A stretch of 64,000 nt of DNA from Lachnospiraceae bacterium (GCA_014239155.1 JAAZZQ010000040.1:45614-109613), one strand, 5' to 3'; counted from the stretch's first letter, positions 40,567-49,834 are shown. Notes: generated by a model from the sequence alone, not told the origin. Translations and numbers: made by a program.

Positions 40567-40767
40567 CTATGCAAGCGCCGCAATCTTGTCCATCAGCGCA
40601 TCAATGTCCATTCCGTGAACCATTGCTGCTTCCTCTAAGGACTCACCCTGCGCAGAAGGACAACCTAAACAATGCATACCAGCATCCATAAGTACTGGCG
40701 CCACCTCCGGCTTTGTCCTCAAGATTTCACCGATTGTCATATCCTTCGTTATCTCTGCCATCTTCAT
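40567..40767 (-). CDS. DUF1858 domain protein
   Basis: 66 residues. [20 protein letters not shown] followed by [20 protein letters not shown] matches the DUF1858 family (hybrid-cluster-associated small domain), including the CLGC cysteine pair. Role unknown; related proteins are often linked to iron-sulfur or redox functions. An AGGAGGAAATG site precedes the start. Confidence 0.85.
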   Translation of the reverse strand: MKMAEITKDMTIGEILRTKPEVAPVLMDAGMHCLGCPSAQGESLEEAAMVHGMDIDALMDKIAALA

Positions 40768-40846
40768 TTCCTCCTATTATGTCATTTATTTATTCTGACA
40801 CGTTTCTCTTATTGTGTCTAAACTATGGTAATTTATTCGCTGTTAC

Positions 40847-41904
40847 CTACATAACTATAATATATTTTTGAAATTTAATCAAGTGATTGTTTATCTTCCA
40901 CATTACTTTCTGTAACAGTTCGGCCCTTGGCTTCCTGTTACAGACATCAAGCCATGCAAAACCACTTCGTAAAGATGCTTCTTTCCCATTTAAAATTAAT
41001 ATATTTTTTCCGTCGTTTAATGTTATTGTTTTCTTGCCTTCCGTAATATCACTCTCTATTACAGATTCCTCTCCATCGCCATCTATCAACACAAGACTAC
41101 ATTTTCCACTCTTCATCTTATAATCTATCTCTAATTCTAGTTCCTTTTCTTCTGACAAATCCAATTCTACAAGTATCTTTTTTCCATTCAGTTTTATTCC
41201 TGTCCCAGATAACAGTGTATTACCCATTTTTAAATAAGATAGACTTGAAAATTTTCCTTCTTCAATCTTATTTTGTATATCTAATCCTATTCCTTGCTCT
41301 ATTTTAGTATTTTTGCTAGTGTCAGATAACTGGTCCTCTTTCTCATTCGATGGCAAACTTAAAAGATTTTTTCCCTCAACAATCTCCTCTATCTCTGTTC
41401 TTGCTTCTGTAATATTTTGATCTGTAAAGAATATTTGATCGGATAATATCGTATTTTCTTCCGTTAAACTGTTACTATCAATAACGAGATTTAATGACTC
41501 AAATGTAACTGGCTTGCCAACTATCTTAATCTTATTTCACCCTTCCTCTAATACAATTTCTTTATTAAAAATATCCTCATCTTCTGCCAAAACTTCAACT
41601 GTTTCCTCTTGCTTTATATTAAGCAATTTATAATTTCCTTTTTCAACATGCACCTCACCTGTTAAAAAAATCGTATCACTGCTTTTCAACTCTATTTCGC
41701 AGATTGTAAGGTCTCCCCACAAAACACCGTTCCCCTCAACCTGACATCCATCAACCCTTCTGTTAAAACCTCTCCCGATACACCCAACTCTAGCCGCACC
41801 CGCCTTAAAAATACAGAAAAATCCTGCTCAGATTGCAATGGTACTTTTAATACATTCTTTTGTTTTATCCACAGATCCATTCCACTATATACTCTCCTTA
41901 CCAC
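40847..41904 (-). pseudogene. decayed unknown gene, truncated by a family B repeat
   Basis: Three fragments read as one protein. The frame from 41904 (MVRRVYSGMDLWIKQKNVLK) runs to about 41765, where a shift leads to VDGCQVEGNGVLWGDLTI; this second frame continues to a TGA at 41537-41539 and beyond it in the same frame (KIKIVGKPVTFESLNLVIDS) to SGTGIKLNGKKILVELDLSE. Thus one frameshift and one in-frame stop break it. At the 3' end, from 40970, the coding sequence passes into half of a family B repeat. Composition is coding-like and beta-strand rich. Family not recognised. Confidence 0.6.
40912..40970 (+). repeat. half copy of repeat family B
   Basis: GTAACAGTTCGGCCCTTGGC to GCAAAACCACTTCGT equals the first ~59 bases of the reverse of copy 2, then identity stops abruptly at 40971 where the unknown gene begins. 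This marks a recombination or insertion junction. Confidence 0.8.
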
Positions 41905-41913
41905 CCATTGTGC

Positions 41914-42134
41914 CTATCTTTTCTCTTCCAAAATTAGCAGCGCGATTCCTAAGCATATTGCAATGAAAGCCCCAGCAAGAAATATCCACAAACCGTAAGA
42001 AGACATAAAACCCACAAAATGATTTTTATCAGTATATTCAATTCTATCGAACGCAGAAGCAAAACTTAATACAACTATTTCTAAAAAACCAAATACTAAA
42101 AAATGATTCCTATTATTTTTCTCCTTTTCTTTTT
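41914..42134 (-). pseudogene. fragment of a membrane protein without start codon
   Basis: An open frame without a usable start reads FLVFGFLEIVVLSFASAF, then FVGFMSSYGLWIFLAGAF and IAICLGIALLILEEKR with stop at 41914-41916. Two hydrophobic helices with a short polar loop, like the end of a small membrane protein. Upstream in frame is a stop at 42135. It is probably part of the same decayed operon as the adjoining pseudogene. Confidence 0.45.
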
Positions 42135-42312
42135 TTTATTCTAACCAATAGAGAAGAGAAACACAAGAAATACTACAATCTGTTTGGATTTTTTATTGTC
42201 CTATCTATCTATAAAGGCAAGTTACCCGAACTTCCAGATTCCGCTCCGTTATAATTCACAAAATTTTAATAATTTTTATCCCTCTGTACATAAAAAAGTA
42301 CAAAGAATAGTG

Positions 42313-42342
42313 TTGACGTGTATACAAAATTAAGGATATAAT
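42313..42342 (+). promoter_or_regulatory. sigma-A promoter of the pyruvate formate-lyase gene
   Basis: TTGACG (42313-42318) and TATAAT (42337-42342), 18-base spacer. A ~115-base leader follows to the ATG at 42462, which has TAGGAGG at 42448-42454. Region 42135-42312 shows no gene. Confidence 0.75.
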
Positions 42343-42461
42343 ACAGATATGAATGTTAGACAGGATTTAACACTTTCGTAACAACCAACATTCTAAACTT
42401 CAGTAACTGGCGGAATTAAACCGCATATTAATTAAATTTATATTTTAGGAGGCTTTGCAAA

Positions 42462-44501
42462 ATGAGACCAGAGTGGAAAGATTTTGTAGGTGGCAAATGG
42501 GAAAGCGAAATTAATGTACGTGACTTCATTCAGAAAAACTTTACTCCGTATGAAGGTGATGAGTCTTTCTTAGCAGGACCTACACAGAACACAAAAGATT
42601 TATGGGACATGGTTCTTGACCTTCAGAAGAAGGAGAGAGAAGCCGGCGGTGTTCTTGATATGGACACAAAAGTTATCTCTACCATCACTTCTCATGGTCC
42701 GGGATACCTTGACAAGAGCAAGGAGACAATCGTTGGTTTCCAGACTGATAAGCCTTTCAAGCGTTCTTTGCAGCCATACGGCGGTATCAGAATGGCAGAG
42801 AAAGCATGTTCAGACAACGGCTATGAAGTAGATCCTGAAGTGAGTGAGTTCTTCTCCACACACAGAAAAACACACAACGCTGGATGCTTTGACGCATACA
42901 ATCAGGAGATGAGAGCATGCCGTTCCTCACACATTATTACAGGTCTTCCTGATGCTTATGGCCGCGGACGTATTATCGGCGACTACAGAAGAGTTGCTCT
43001 CTATGGTATTGACAGACTGATTGAGGATAAGCAGGCTCAGAAGGATTCTACAGGCCGTGTTATGACAGACGATGTAATTCGTCTTCGTGAAGAGCTTTCA
43101 GAGCAGATGGTTGCTTTGAAATTAATGAAAGAAATGGCTGCTTCTTATGGCTGTGATATCTCTAAGCCAGCTACAAATGTACAGGAAGCAATTCAGGCTA
43201 CTTATTTTGGTTATTTATGCGCTGTTAAGGAGCAGAATGGTGCTGCAATGTCCCTTGGCCGTACTTCTACATTCCTTGACTGCTATGCACAGAGAGACTT
43301 AAAGAATGGAACATTTACAGAAGATCAGATTCAAGAGTTTGTTGACCACTTTATTATGAAACTTCGTCTGATTAAATTTGCTCGTACACCGGAATACAAC
43401 CAGATTTTCGCTGGTGATCCTGTATGGGTAACAGAGTCTCTTGGCGGCGTTGGCGTAGACGGACGTCCTCTGGTAACAAAGATGTCCTTCCGTTATCTGA
43501 ACACACTGACAAATCTTGGACCTAGCCCGGAGCCAAACCTCACAGTTCTCTGGTCCACAAGACTTCCTGAAAATTGGAAGAGATACTGCGCTAAGATGTC
43601 TATCCAGACTTCTTCTATCCAGTATGAGAACGATGACCTGATGAGAGTGACACACGGCGATGATTACGGCATTGCTTGCTGCGTATCTTCTATGGTTATT
43701 GGTAAGGAAATGCAGTTCTTCGGCGCACGTGCAAACGTTGCAAAATGCTTGCTCTATGCTTTAAACGGCGGTGTGGATGAAGTTACCAAGAAACAGGTTG
43801 GTCCGAAGTATCGCCCTGTTGAAGGTGATATCCTCAATTATGATGATGTATACAGCAAATTTATGGATATGCTTGAGTGGCAGGCAGATGTGTATGTAAA
43901 CACACTGAATATTATCCATTATATGCATGACAAATACTGCTATGAAAGAGCAGAGATGGCTCTTCATGACAGAGATGTTAAGAGATATTTTGCTACAGGT
44001 GTTGCTGGTCTGTCCATCGTTGCTGACTCTTTATCAGCAATCAAATATGCTCAGGTAAAGGCAATCCGTGACGAAGACGGCATTATCGTTGACTTTGAGA
44101 CAACAGGTGATTTCCCGAAATATGGTAATGATGATGACCGTGTTGACCTAATTGCACAGGACGTTGTTCATAAGTTTATGACAGCAATCAGAAGACATCA
44201 TACCTACAGAAATGGTGTTCCTACTACTTCAATCCTTACAATTACATCCAATGTAACTTATGGTAAGGCTACAGGTAACACACCTGACGGACGTAAAAAA
44301 GGACAGCCATTTGCTCCCGGTGCAAACCCAATGCATGGACGTGACACACATGGTGCAGTCGCTTCTCTGTCTTCTGTATCAAAACTTCCGTTCAAGGATG
44401 CGCAAGATGGTATCTCCAATACCTTTACAATTATTCCAAACGCTCTTGGAAAAGAAGCAAAAGTATTCTCTGGAGATATTGAGCTTGATTTAAACAACTA
44501 A
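42462..44501 (+). CDS. pflB: pyruvate formate-lyase body lacking the glycyl radical domain
   Basis: Converts pyruvate and CoA to acetyl-CoA and formate. 679 residues, about 80 short of the 760-residue E. coli enzyme. The active-site pair is Cys406-Cys407 in [42 protein letters not shown] and the [20 protein letters not shown] loop are conserved. It ends naturally at [11 protein letters not shown], just where the C-terminal glycyl radical domain would begin. That domain is encoded separately at 45175-45420. Activity therefore needs assembly of two chains, which is inferred. The gene is well kept, with strong codon usage unlike a pseudogene. Confidence 0.93.
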   Translation: MRPEWKDFVGGKWESEINVRDFIQKNFTPYEGDESFLAGPTQNTKDLWDMVLDLQKKEREAGGVLDMDTKVISTITSHGPGYLDKSKETIVGFQTDKPFKRSLQPYGGIRMAEKACSDNGYEVDPEVSEFFSTHRKTHNAGCFDAYNQEMRACRSSHIITGLPDAYGRGRIIGDYRRVALYGIDRLIEDKQAQKDSTGRVMTDDVIRLREELSEQMVALKLMKEMAASYGCDISKPATNVQEAIQATYFGYLCAVKEQNGAAMSLGRTSTFLDCYAQRDLKNGTFTEDQIQEFVDHFIMKLRLIKFARTPEYNQIFAGDPVWVTESLGGVGVDGRPLVTKMSFRYLNTLTNLGPSPEPNLTVLWSTRLPENWKRYCAKMSIQTSSIQYENDDLMRVTHGDDYGIACCVSSMVIGKEMQFFGARANVAKCLLYALNGGVDEVTKKQVGPKYRPVEGDILNYDDVYSKFMDMLEWQADVYVNTLNIIHYMHDKYCYERAEMALHDRDVKRYFATGVAGLSIVADSLSAIKYAQVKAIRDEDGIIVDFETTGDFPKYGNDDDRVDLIAQDVVHKFMTAIRRHHTYRNGVPTTSILTITSNVTYGKATGNTPDGRKKGQPFAPGANPMHGRDTHGAVASLSSVSKLPFKDAQDGISNTFTIIPNALGKEAKVFSGDIELDLNN

Positions 44502-44523
44502 TTCGTATGGAATAGGTGATTTT

Positions 44524-44736
44524 ATGGATGAGAAATCAATGATTGATGACCTCGTATCCCAGCTTGATGCCGGTTTTTCCGGCGCAAAGGCTGTAGGGCA
44601 TTTCAATGTAGATGTCAGTGAGGACGCTTCCACAAAAGAAGTCCAAACACTTGGATGTACAGACTGTTCCAGTAATCCTATGGCGTGTAGTGTTCCTACA
44701 CTCCATGAGGGATTAGACAATGTTATATGTGAGTAA
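44524..44736 (+). CDS. small cysteine-bearing protein between the two lyase parts
   Basis: 70 residues, start ATG 44524, 22 bases after the lyase stop, weak site GGTGAT. Residues 7-32 (IDDLVSQLDAGFSG, GHFNVDVSED) resemble the start of the separate glycyl radical domain ([20 protein letters not shown]). The remainder departs and has cysteines 45, 48, 55 and 69 in LGCTDCSSNPMACSVPTLHE. It may be a diverged paralogue of the domain that lost the RVSGY loop, an accessory protein, or a fragment. No known family recalled. Confidence 0.5.
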   Translation: MDEKSMIDDLVSQLDAGFSGAKAVGHFNVDVSEDASTKEVQTLGCTDCSSNPMACSVPTLHEGLDNVICE

Positions 44737-45174
44737 ATAGACTCAAAAGTACTCAAAATCCAGAGTATAGTTTGTGCTGACTTTAAAGCAGGCGGAACTG
44801 CGGAAATTCCCCTTACTGGCTGAAACATTACAGTATAACAAAGATGGCAGTACATCTGTGGGTGCAGTTGGTCAATGGATAAGTCCCAAAAACCAAGGGC
44901 AAAAAATAATAAAATTTAGGAAAGGAAAAAGCTATTTCAGATGAGAACCTATATGAATCAAGAAAAGGATTTATAGGTATGTACCGATGGTTAGTCGGGA
45001 ATTTACGACTGTGGAGTGTACAATGTGTTCGATAAACACATCGAACTTGTGAGTAGTATATTGATACAATTATGAAAGCATACACGTTGAAACAGTAACC
45101 ACAAATCGTGAGATTGTGGCGAATCATCTAGTATATACACTTTTGTATATATTTTTAGTAGCAGGTATATAACT
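44737..45174 (+). other. decayed insert between lyase body and glycyl radical domain
   Basis: 438 bases without an intact gene. Overlapping frames read like the eroded end of a protein: ELRKFPLLAETLQYNKDGST, then VGAVGQWISPKNQGQK to a stop near 44940, and in another frame SIVCADFKAGGTAEIPLTG then stop. This might be the tail of a transposon gene; I cannot name it. Palindromic pieces such as GTGTTCGATAAACACATCGAAC (split here: GTGTTCGA and TCGAAC) lie near 45025-45050. No clear promoter for the next gene was found. Confidence 0.4.
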
Positions 45175-45420
45175 ATGGCAGTTAATAATTCAGCACAGGT
45201 TGATAACTTAGTATCTTTATTAGATGGTTATGCTACAAAAGGGGGGCATCACCTCAACGTTAATGTACTGAACAGAGACACTCTGTTAGATGCACAGAAG
45301 CATCCTGAGAATTATCCTCAGCTTACAATCCGTGTATCTGGATATGCTGTTAACTTTATCAAGTTGACACCAGAGCAGCAGGCAGATGTTATCTCTCGTA
45401 CATTCCATGAGGCAATCTAA
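45175..45420 (+). CDS. separate glycyl radical domain of pyruvate formate-lyase (GrcA-like)
   Basis: 81 residues. [20 protein letters not shown] followed by [10 protein letters not shown] and [12 protein letters not shown] is the C-terminal domain of pyruvate formate-lyase; Gly56 in RVSGYAV is the radical site that the activase oxidises. It continues exactly where the 679-residue body ends (679 + 81 = 760). E. coli YfiD/GrcA is a related spare domain but has a longer N-terminus and coexists with a complete lyase. The ribosome site is weak (GCAGGTA). A strong terminator follows. Confidence 0.93.
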   Translation: MAVNNSAQVDNLVSLLDGYATKGGHHLNVNVLNRDTLLDAQKHPENYPQLTIRVSGYAVNFIKLTPEQQADVISRTFHEAI

Positions 45421-45438
45421 TTTTTTATAAACATGTGT

Positions 45439-45476
45439 AAAGCTCCCTGAGATTATAATAATCTCAGGGAGCTTTT
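45439..45476 (+). terminator. intrinsic terminator after the glycyl radical domain gene
   Basis: AAAGCTCCCTGAGATTAT and its complement ATAATCTCAGGGAGCTTTT form an 18-bp near-perfect stem with a T run. Confidence 0.92.
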
Positions 45477-45566
45477 ATGCACATGGACGTCCAAATGAAA
45501 TATGTCAACAGAACTAACAGACGCCCAACGTGCAAGTAGGGGAAACTTTTCCCTTACTCGATTGCG
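45477..45566 (-). repeat. repeat family A, copy 2
   Basis: Read on the minus strand: CGCAATCGAGTAAGGG...CCCTACTTGCACG hairpin, core GGGCGTCTGTTAGTTCTG...TTTGGACG, then TCCATGTGCAT. Same order as the copy at 53459. Lies right after the terminator. Confidence 0.8.
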
Positions 45567-45724
45567 TAACCCATACAGAGGAAAAACTATTATAGCAGCG
45601 CACAGAACTTCTACTTCTTATATTTATTAAATAAAAAAATTAAAAAGTATTCTAAATTTTATATCCCCTTTAAAAAAAATAAGGTATAATAAATATGATA
45701 TCAATTTTTTAACGGAGGAATATT

Positions 45725-46483
45725 ATGCAGGGAAGAATACATTCTTTAGAGTCATTTGGAACCGTTGATGGTCCCGGCGTGCGCTATGTCGTGTTTGTTC
45801 AGGGTTGTGCTATGCGCTGTGCATACTGTCACAATCCAGACACGTGGGAAATGAACGCAGGCACTCTTATGGAACCAGAAGAAATACTGGAAAATTATGA
45901 ACGCAACAAACCCTTTTACAACGGAGGCGGCATCACTGTGACTGGCGGCGAACCATTAATGCAGATTGATTTTTTATTAGAACTCTTTACAATGGCACAT
46001 GCGCGCGGCATTCACACATGTCTTGATACTTCTGGCATCGCCTATAATCCTAACGGAAATCCCGCGTGGCTTGCAAAGTTGGACAGCCTTTGCACAGTGA
46101 CGGATCTTGTAATGCTTGACATCAAACATATTGATCCAGAGAAACATCAGAAATTAGTACTACAACCAAATAATGGCATTCTTGCATTTGCAGAATATCT
46201 TGACAGTAAAAATGTAGAAATTTGGATTCGCCACGTTGTTGTTCCCGGAATTACGGACGATCCAACAGACCTTCACAGATTGGGGTATTTTATTGGTGGA
46301 CTCAAAAATCTCAAAGCGCTCGATGTCCTTCCCTACCATACAATGGGAAAGAAAAAATACGATGAGCTAGGCATGAAATACCGTCTTGAAGGTGTACCTG
46401 AGATGGACAAAAGCAAAATTCCAGAGCTGAAACAACACATATTGAATGGTATCCGTGAACGACGTGGCTTACCTGTCAAATAG
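45725..46483 (+). CDS. pflA: pyruvate formate-lyase activating enzyme
   Basis: Radical SAM activase that makes the glycyl radical. 252 residues. The cluster motif is CAMRCAYC within VQGCAMRCAYCHNPDTWEMN; IHSLESFGTVDGPGVRYVVF precedes it and VTGGEPLMQ follows, as in PflA. ACGGAGGAATATT lies before the ATG. It is separated from the glycyl domain gene by 304 bases holding a terminator and a repeat, so it likely has its own promoter (TATAAT at 45685-45690). Its substrate would be the separate 81-residue domain. Confidence 0.95.
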   Translation: MQGRIHSLESFGTVDGPGVRYVVFVQGCAMRCAYCHNPDTWEMNAGTLMEPEEILENYERNKPFYNGGGITVTGGEPLMQIDFLLELFTMAHARGIHTCLDTSGIAYNPNGNPAWLAKLDSLCTVTDLVMLDIKHIDPEKHQKLVLQPNNGILAFAEYLDSKNVEIWIRHVVVPGITDDPTDLHRLGYFIGGLKNLKALDVLPYHTMGKKKYDELGMKYRLEGVPEMDKSKIPELKQHILNGIRERRGLPVK

Positions 46484-46575
46484 GTGTACTTTTATTTGTA
46501 TTTATTAAAATACTTTTCAATAATTTATACTTTGGACCTTGTATTTCCCAATGATATATATTACAATAAAAATGT

Positions 46576-46591
46576 TGACAAGTACTTGTCA
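46576..46591. promoter_or_regulatory. perfect 16-base palindrome overlapping a -35 box
   Basis: TGACAAGTACTTGTCA is perfectly self-complementary and includes the last five bases of TTGACA (46575-46580). It lies about 130 bases upstream of the ferredoxin gene. A dimeric repressor could bind; the -10 (TATTGAT) is weak. Confidence 0.5.
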
Positions 46592-46720
46592 GGAAGTATT
46601 GATTTGTAACAATCCAGCACAGATAGCAATTTTTGATACTTAACGCATTAGTTATACCAATCTATACATTGTTCTGGTACGTTACAAAACACCGATATAG
46701 TAAAAGGAGGATATTGTACA

Positions 46721-46891
46721 ATGGCATATCAGATTTCAGATGCATGTGTATCTTGTGGCGCTTGTGAATCACAGTGCCCTGTTGGCGCTATCAGCATGGG
46801 AGACGGGAAGTTTGAGATTGATGCAGATAAATGCATTGATTGTGGCTCCTGCGCAGGCGCATGTCCTACAGGCTCAATTGAGCAGGCATAA
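46721..46891 (+). CDS. 2[4Fe-4S] ferredoxin
   Basis: 56 residues. Two CxxCxxCxxxCP motifs: CVSCGACESQCPVGAI and CIDCGSCAGACPTGSI. This is the classical clostridial ferredoxin that carries electrons at low potential, for example for pyruvate oxidation, hydrogenase or radical SAM enzymes. AAAAGGAGG lies ten bases before the ATG. It is followed by a strong terminator, so it is monocistronic; the palindrome at 46576 may control it. Confidence 0.97.
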   Translation: MAYQISDACVSCGACESQCPVGAISMGDGKFEIDADKCIDCGSCAGACPTGSIEQA

Positions 46892-46896
46892 TATTG

Positions 46897-46931
46897 CAGA
46901 AAAAGAGCTGCTAAAAGCAGCTCTTTTTCTG
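46897..46931. terminator. terminator between ferredoxin and the MerR-like gene
   Basis: CAGAAAAAGAGCTGCT-AAA-AGCAGCTCTTTTTCTG, perfect stem with T run on both strands; serves both converging genes. Confidence 0.92.
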
Positions 46932-46942
46932 TGTAAATTTTG

Positions 46943-47887
46943 TTACTCTATTTTTGCTTCCACAGCCTTTCGGAAAAAATGAAACTCTCTCTTTGCCTTA
47001 GGCTCTCCTTTCTCTGTCTGCTTGTCCTTAGAACTAGGAAATAAGATAGTCTTTTCTTTATTTTTCTCTTTATTCTTCTCCTTTTGTTTTGCATTTTTGC
47101 CACTGTACTGTCTAAGCAACTCATCAATTCGCTTATAATAGTCCTCGTTGCGCTTGTCCTCCACCTCATGCCTAATGTTAACCCGTTCTTCGTCGCGTTC
47201 CTCCATCAAACGAAATTGATAGTCAAGTTCTTTGCACAAATCTCCTTTAACGTTTTGTGTAATGCGCTCTACTAGATGATCTTCCATCTCCTCGTTATTT
47301 GCAGCAACCGCATCCTTGATTAGTTTCTGAAACAGATACTGCAACCGCATTGTCTGCTCGTTTGTCACCTCCTGCAACTGATTATCATCTGTTTTTTTTG
47401 CTACTTCATCAAGCGATTTCATCTCTTTTATCTCAATCATATTGCTCATTCCGCCCACATTGTTGCCGTCAGACTCCTTCTCCTCATCCTTTGGTATATT
47501 TGTGTTGTTCTCGTGTTTTTTACCAAATCTCTCATTCCATTTTGCATCATCTGAATTTTTTAATGCTATCATCTTTGCATCTCCTAATCTTGATATTTTT
47601 GTCAACTGCTTTTGTGCAAATGGGTTATCTGCTCTCATATCCTCTCCTCCTTCGTGCTCAGACTGCACTTGATTCAATATGATTTTTACCGCCTTGAGCT
47701 GCAAACCCTGATCTTTGAGATTTTTGATTTCTATAAATCTATCAATATCTTCCTGTGTATATATTCTGTGGCCCTGTTCATTTCGTCCAATAGAAAGTTC
47801 CAGTTCATCTTCCCAGTATCTTAGAACATGTGTTTCCACATGCACTTCTTTTGCAGCTTCGTTGATTAAATACTTTTCCTTCACCAC
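46943..47887 (-). CDS. MerR-type DNA-binding coiled-coil protein
   Basis: 314 residues, GTG start at 47887 with AAAGGAG upstream. Residues 4-70 are a MerR-family winged helix (YLINEAAKEVHVETHVLRYW, HRIYTQEDIDRFIEI). The remainder is hydrophilic and highly charged with coiled-coil stretches (about 180-260) and a lysine-rich tail. No ligand-binding domain of classical MerR proteins is visible; the plan resembles MerR-HTH plus DUF3967-like proteins. Its target is unknown. Confidence 0.8.
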   Translation of the reverse strand: MVKEKYLINEAAKEVHVETHVLRYWEDELELSIGRNEQGHRIYTQEDIDRFIEIKNLKDQGLQLKAVKIILNQVQSEHEGGEDMRADNPFAQKQLTKISRLGDAKMIALKNSDDAKWNERFGKKHENNTNIPKDEEKESDGNNVGGMSNMIEIKEMKSLDEVAKKTDDNQLQEVTNEQTMRLQYLFQKLIKDAVAANNEEMEDHLVERITQNVKGDLCKELDYQFRLMEERDEERVNIRHEVEDKRNEDYYKRIDELLRQYSGKNAKQKEKNKEKNKEKTILFPSSKDKQTEKGEPKAKREFHFFRKAVEAKIE

Positions 47888-47941
47888 TTTGAAAACTCCT
47901 TTCCTGTCGTATATAATATAATAGTGTCGACAATATATGTA

Positions 47942-47971
47942 AAAAGAGGATCAGGTTTCCCTGTCCTCTTT
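47942..47971 (-). terminator. terminator downstream of dnaB
   Basis: On the minus strand AAAGAGGACAGG-GAAA-CCTGATCCTCTTT then TTT; one mismatch in the stem. Confidence 0.85.
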
Positions 47972-47990
47972 CGTATTTTAATCTCTTATA

Positions 47991-49328
47991 TTATTTCTCC
48001 AGATTTACAAACTGCGTATAATCTGGTAACCATGCAAGGTTTATTGTGCCAATCGCACCGTTTCTCTGCTTGGCAATAATAATCTCAGCCACGTTCTTAA
48101 GCTCTGTATCCTTATTATAATAGTCATCGCGATAGATAAACATCACAACATCCGCATCCTGCTCAATCGCACCTGACTCTCTTAAATCAGAAAGCATTGG
48201 TCTGTGATCTGGTCTTTGCTCCACTGCACGGGACAACTGCGAAAGCGCTATCACCGGCACATGAAGTTCTCGTGCCAATGCTTTGAGTGATCTTGATATA
48301 TCTGAAATTTCCTGTTGTCTGGACTCCATTTTTCCAGATCCTGTCATTAACTGCAGATAATCAATAATAATCATCTTCAAGTCATACTCTAATTTAAACT
48401 TCCTGCATTTAGAGCGAAGCTCACCAATGCTAATACCCGGCGTATCATCAATCAAAAGTCCTGATCTGCCTATCACATCAGCGCTCTCAATCAAGCGCTC
48501 CCACTCATCATCCTTCATATTTCCGGTCCTAATTGACTGCGAGTTTACCTTAGACTCCAGAGACAACAAGCGATTTACCAACTGTTCTTTTGACATTTCA
48601 AGCGAAAATATTACAACGGATTGATTGTTATGAAATGCCACATACTGTGCAATATTTAGTACAAACGCAGTCTTGCCCATTGAAGGGCGCGCTGCGATCA
48701 GTATTAAATCTGAAGGCTGCATACCAGCAGTTTTATAATCTAAATCCAAAAATCCTGTTGCAATTCCAGTTACTGCTCCTTTATTCTTGGACGCCTCCTC
48801 GATTAAGTTCATCGTATTCATGACAATCTGTCTAATTGGAACAAAATCACCGCTGTTGCGCTTCTGTATAATATCAAATATACTTTTTTCAGAAACTTCC
48901 AAAATAGACTCTAAAGAATCCTTTTGCGCATAACAGGTATTTGCAATCTCCTCATTGACGCGAATCAGTTTTCTAAGGACTGCCTTCTCTGCCACAATCT
49001 GTACATAATGTTTAATATTTGCGGAGGTTGGCAGTGTCGCCATCACATCTTTTATGTACTCAAGACTATAGATTTCAGGCGGTGTCCCTTTTTCTTTTAA
49101 ACGCTCTTGTAGTGTCACTAAGTCAACAGGTTTCGCCTCATCATTTAATTCCACCATCGCATCAAAAAGAATACCATACTGCCTTCCATAAAAGTCTTCT
49201 CCACTAATCTGTTCACTGGCTATTGTGATTGCCTCTTTATCCATCAACATAGAACCAATCACTGACTGCTCTGCCTCAATGCTGTGTGGCAGGACCTTTT
49301 TTAAAACCGCCTCATCCATTTCTGGCAT
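47991..49328 (-). CDS. dnaB: replicative DNA helicase
   Basis: Hexameric replication-fork helicase. 445 residues. N-terminal domain starts LPHSIEAEQSVIGSMLMD; the RecA-like domain has Walker A ARPSMGKTAF, Walker B IIIDYLQLM, SRSLKALARELHVPVIALSQ and the arginine-finger segment QDADVVMFIYRDDYY. AGGAGG precedes the ATG. It follows rplI by 11 bases, in the conserved gdpP-rplI-dnaB order. Confidence 0.96.
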   Translation of the reverse strand: MPEMDEAVLKKVLPHSIEAEQSVIGSMLMDKEAITIASEQISGEDFYGRQYGILFDAMVELNDEAKPVDLVTLQERLKEKGTPPEIYSLEYIKDVMATLPTSANIKHYVQIVAEKAVLRKLIRVNEEIANTCYAQKDSLESILEVSEKSIFDIIQKRNSGDFVPIRQIVMNTMNLIEEASKNKGAVTGIATGFLDLDYKTAGMQPSDLILIAARPSMGKTAFVLNIAQYVAFHNNQSVVIFSLEMSKEQLVNRLLSLESKVNSQSIRTGNMKDDEWERLIESADVIGRSGLLIDDTPGISIGELRSKCRKFKLEYDLKMIIIDYLQLMTGSGKMESRQQEISDISRSLKALARELHVPVIALSQLSRAVEQRPDHRPMLSDLRESGAIEQDADVVMFIYRDDYYNKDTELKNVAEIIIAKQRNGAIGTINLAWLPDYTQFVNLEK

Positions 49329-49339
49329 CGCTCAACCTC

Positions 49340-49786
49340 CTAGACGCATGTAACGTGCACTTTGAGCTTTGCTGACACTTTTGGATGCAGCTTTACAGTT
49401 ATCTCATGCGTTCCAGCCGTTTTAATTGGATCACTAAGCTGTATTTTTTTCTTGTCAATCTCCTTGGAATACTGATCTGCCACTGCCTTTGCAATTTCTT
49501 TGGACGACACAGAGCCAAATGTTTTTCCACCCTCGCCGCCTTTAATCTCCATCTGAACAGTCATCTGTTCAAACTCTGCTGCCAAAGCCTGTGCTGCTTC
49601 ATACTGTTCTCTTGCAAGCCTCTCTTCATTCTTCTTTTGAAGCTTGAGTGTATTCATGTTTGCACCAGTTGCCTCCACTCCAAGTTTCTTTGGAATGATA
49701 AAATTCTTGGCGTAACCTTCCTTAACCTCTACCAAGTCCCCTTTTTTTCCTACGGATTTAACATCCTCCAACAATATCACTTTCAT
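49340..49786 (-). CDS. rplI: 50S ribosomal protein L9
   Basis: 148 residues, normal length. MKVILLEDVKSVGKKGDLVE and VKEGYAKNFIIPKKLGVEAT form the N-terminal rRNA-binding domain; a long central helix (KNEERLAREQYEAAQALA) links it to the C-terminal domain. Sits between gdpP and dnaB. Confidence 0.97.
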   Translation of the reverse strand: MKVILLEDVKSVGKKGDLVEVKEGYAKNFIIPKKLGVEATGANMNTLKLQKKNEERLAREQYEAAQALAAEFEQMTVQMEIKGGEGGKTFGSVSSKEIAKAVADQYSKEIDKKKIQLSDPIKTAGTHEITVKLHPKVSAKLKVHVTCV

Positions 49787-49834
49787 GCTGCTTTTATCCT
49801 TTCTCGTTCTTTACAGAAAAAGCTGTCTCTGTAA

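Noticed and set aside
44524..44736. Lanthipeptide or other RiPP precursor (Cys/Ser/Thr-rich tail)
   Set aside because: No modification, protease or export genes nearby, and the N-terminal half resembles the glycyl radical domain instead.
44737..45174. Self-splicing intron joining the two lyase parts
   Set aside because: No group II domain V or group I core elements could be found, and both flanking genes have own start and stop codons.
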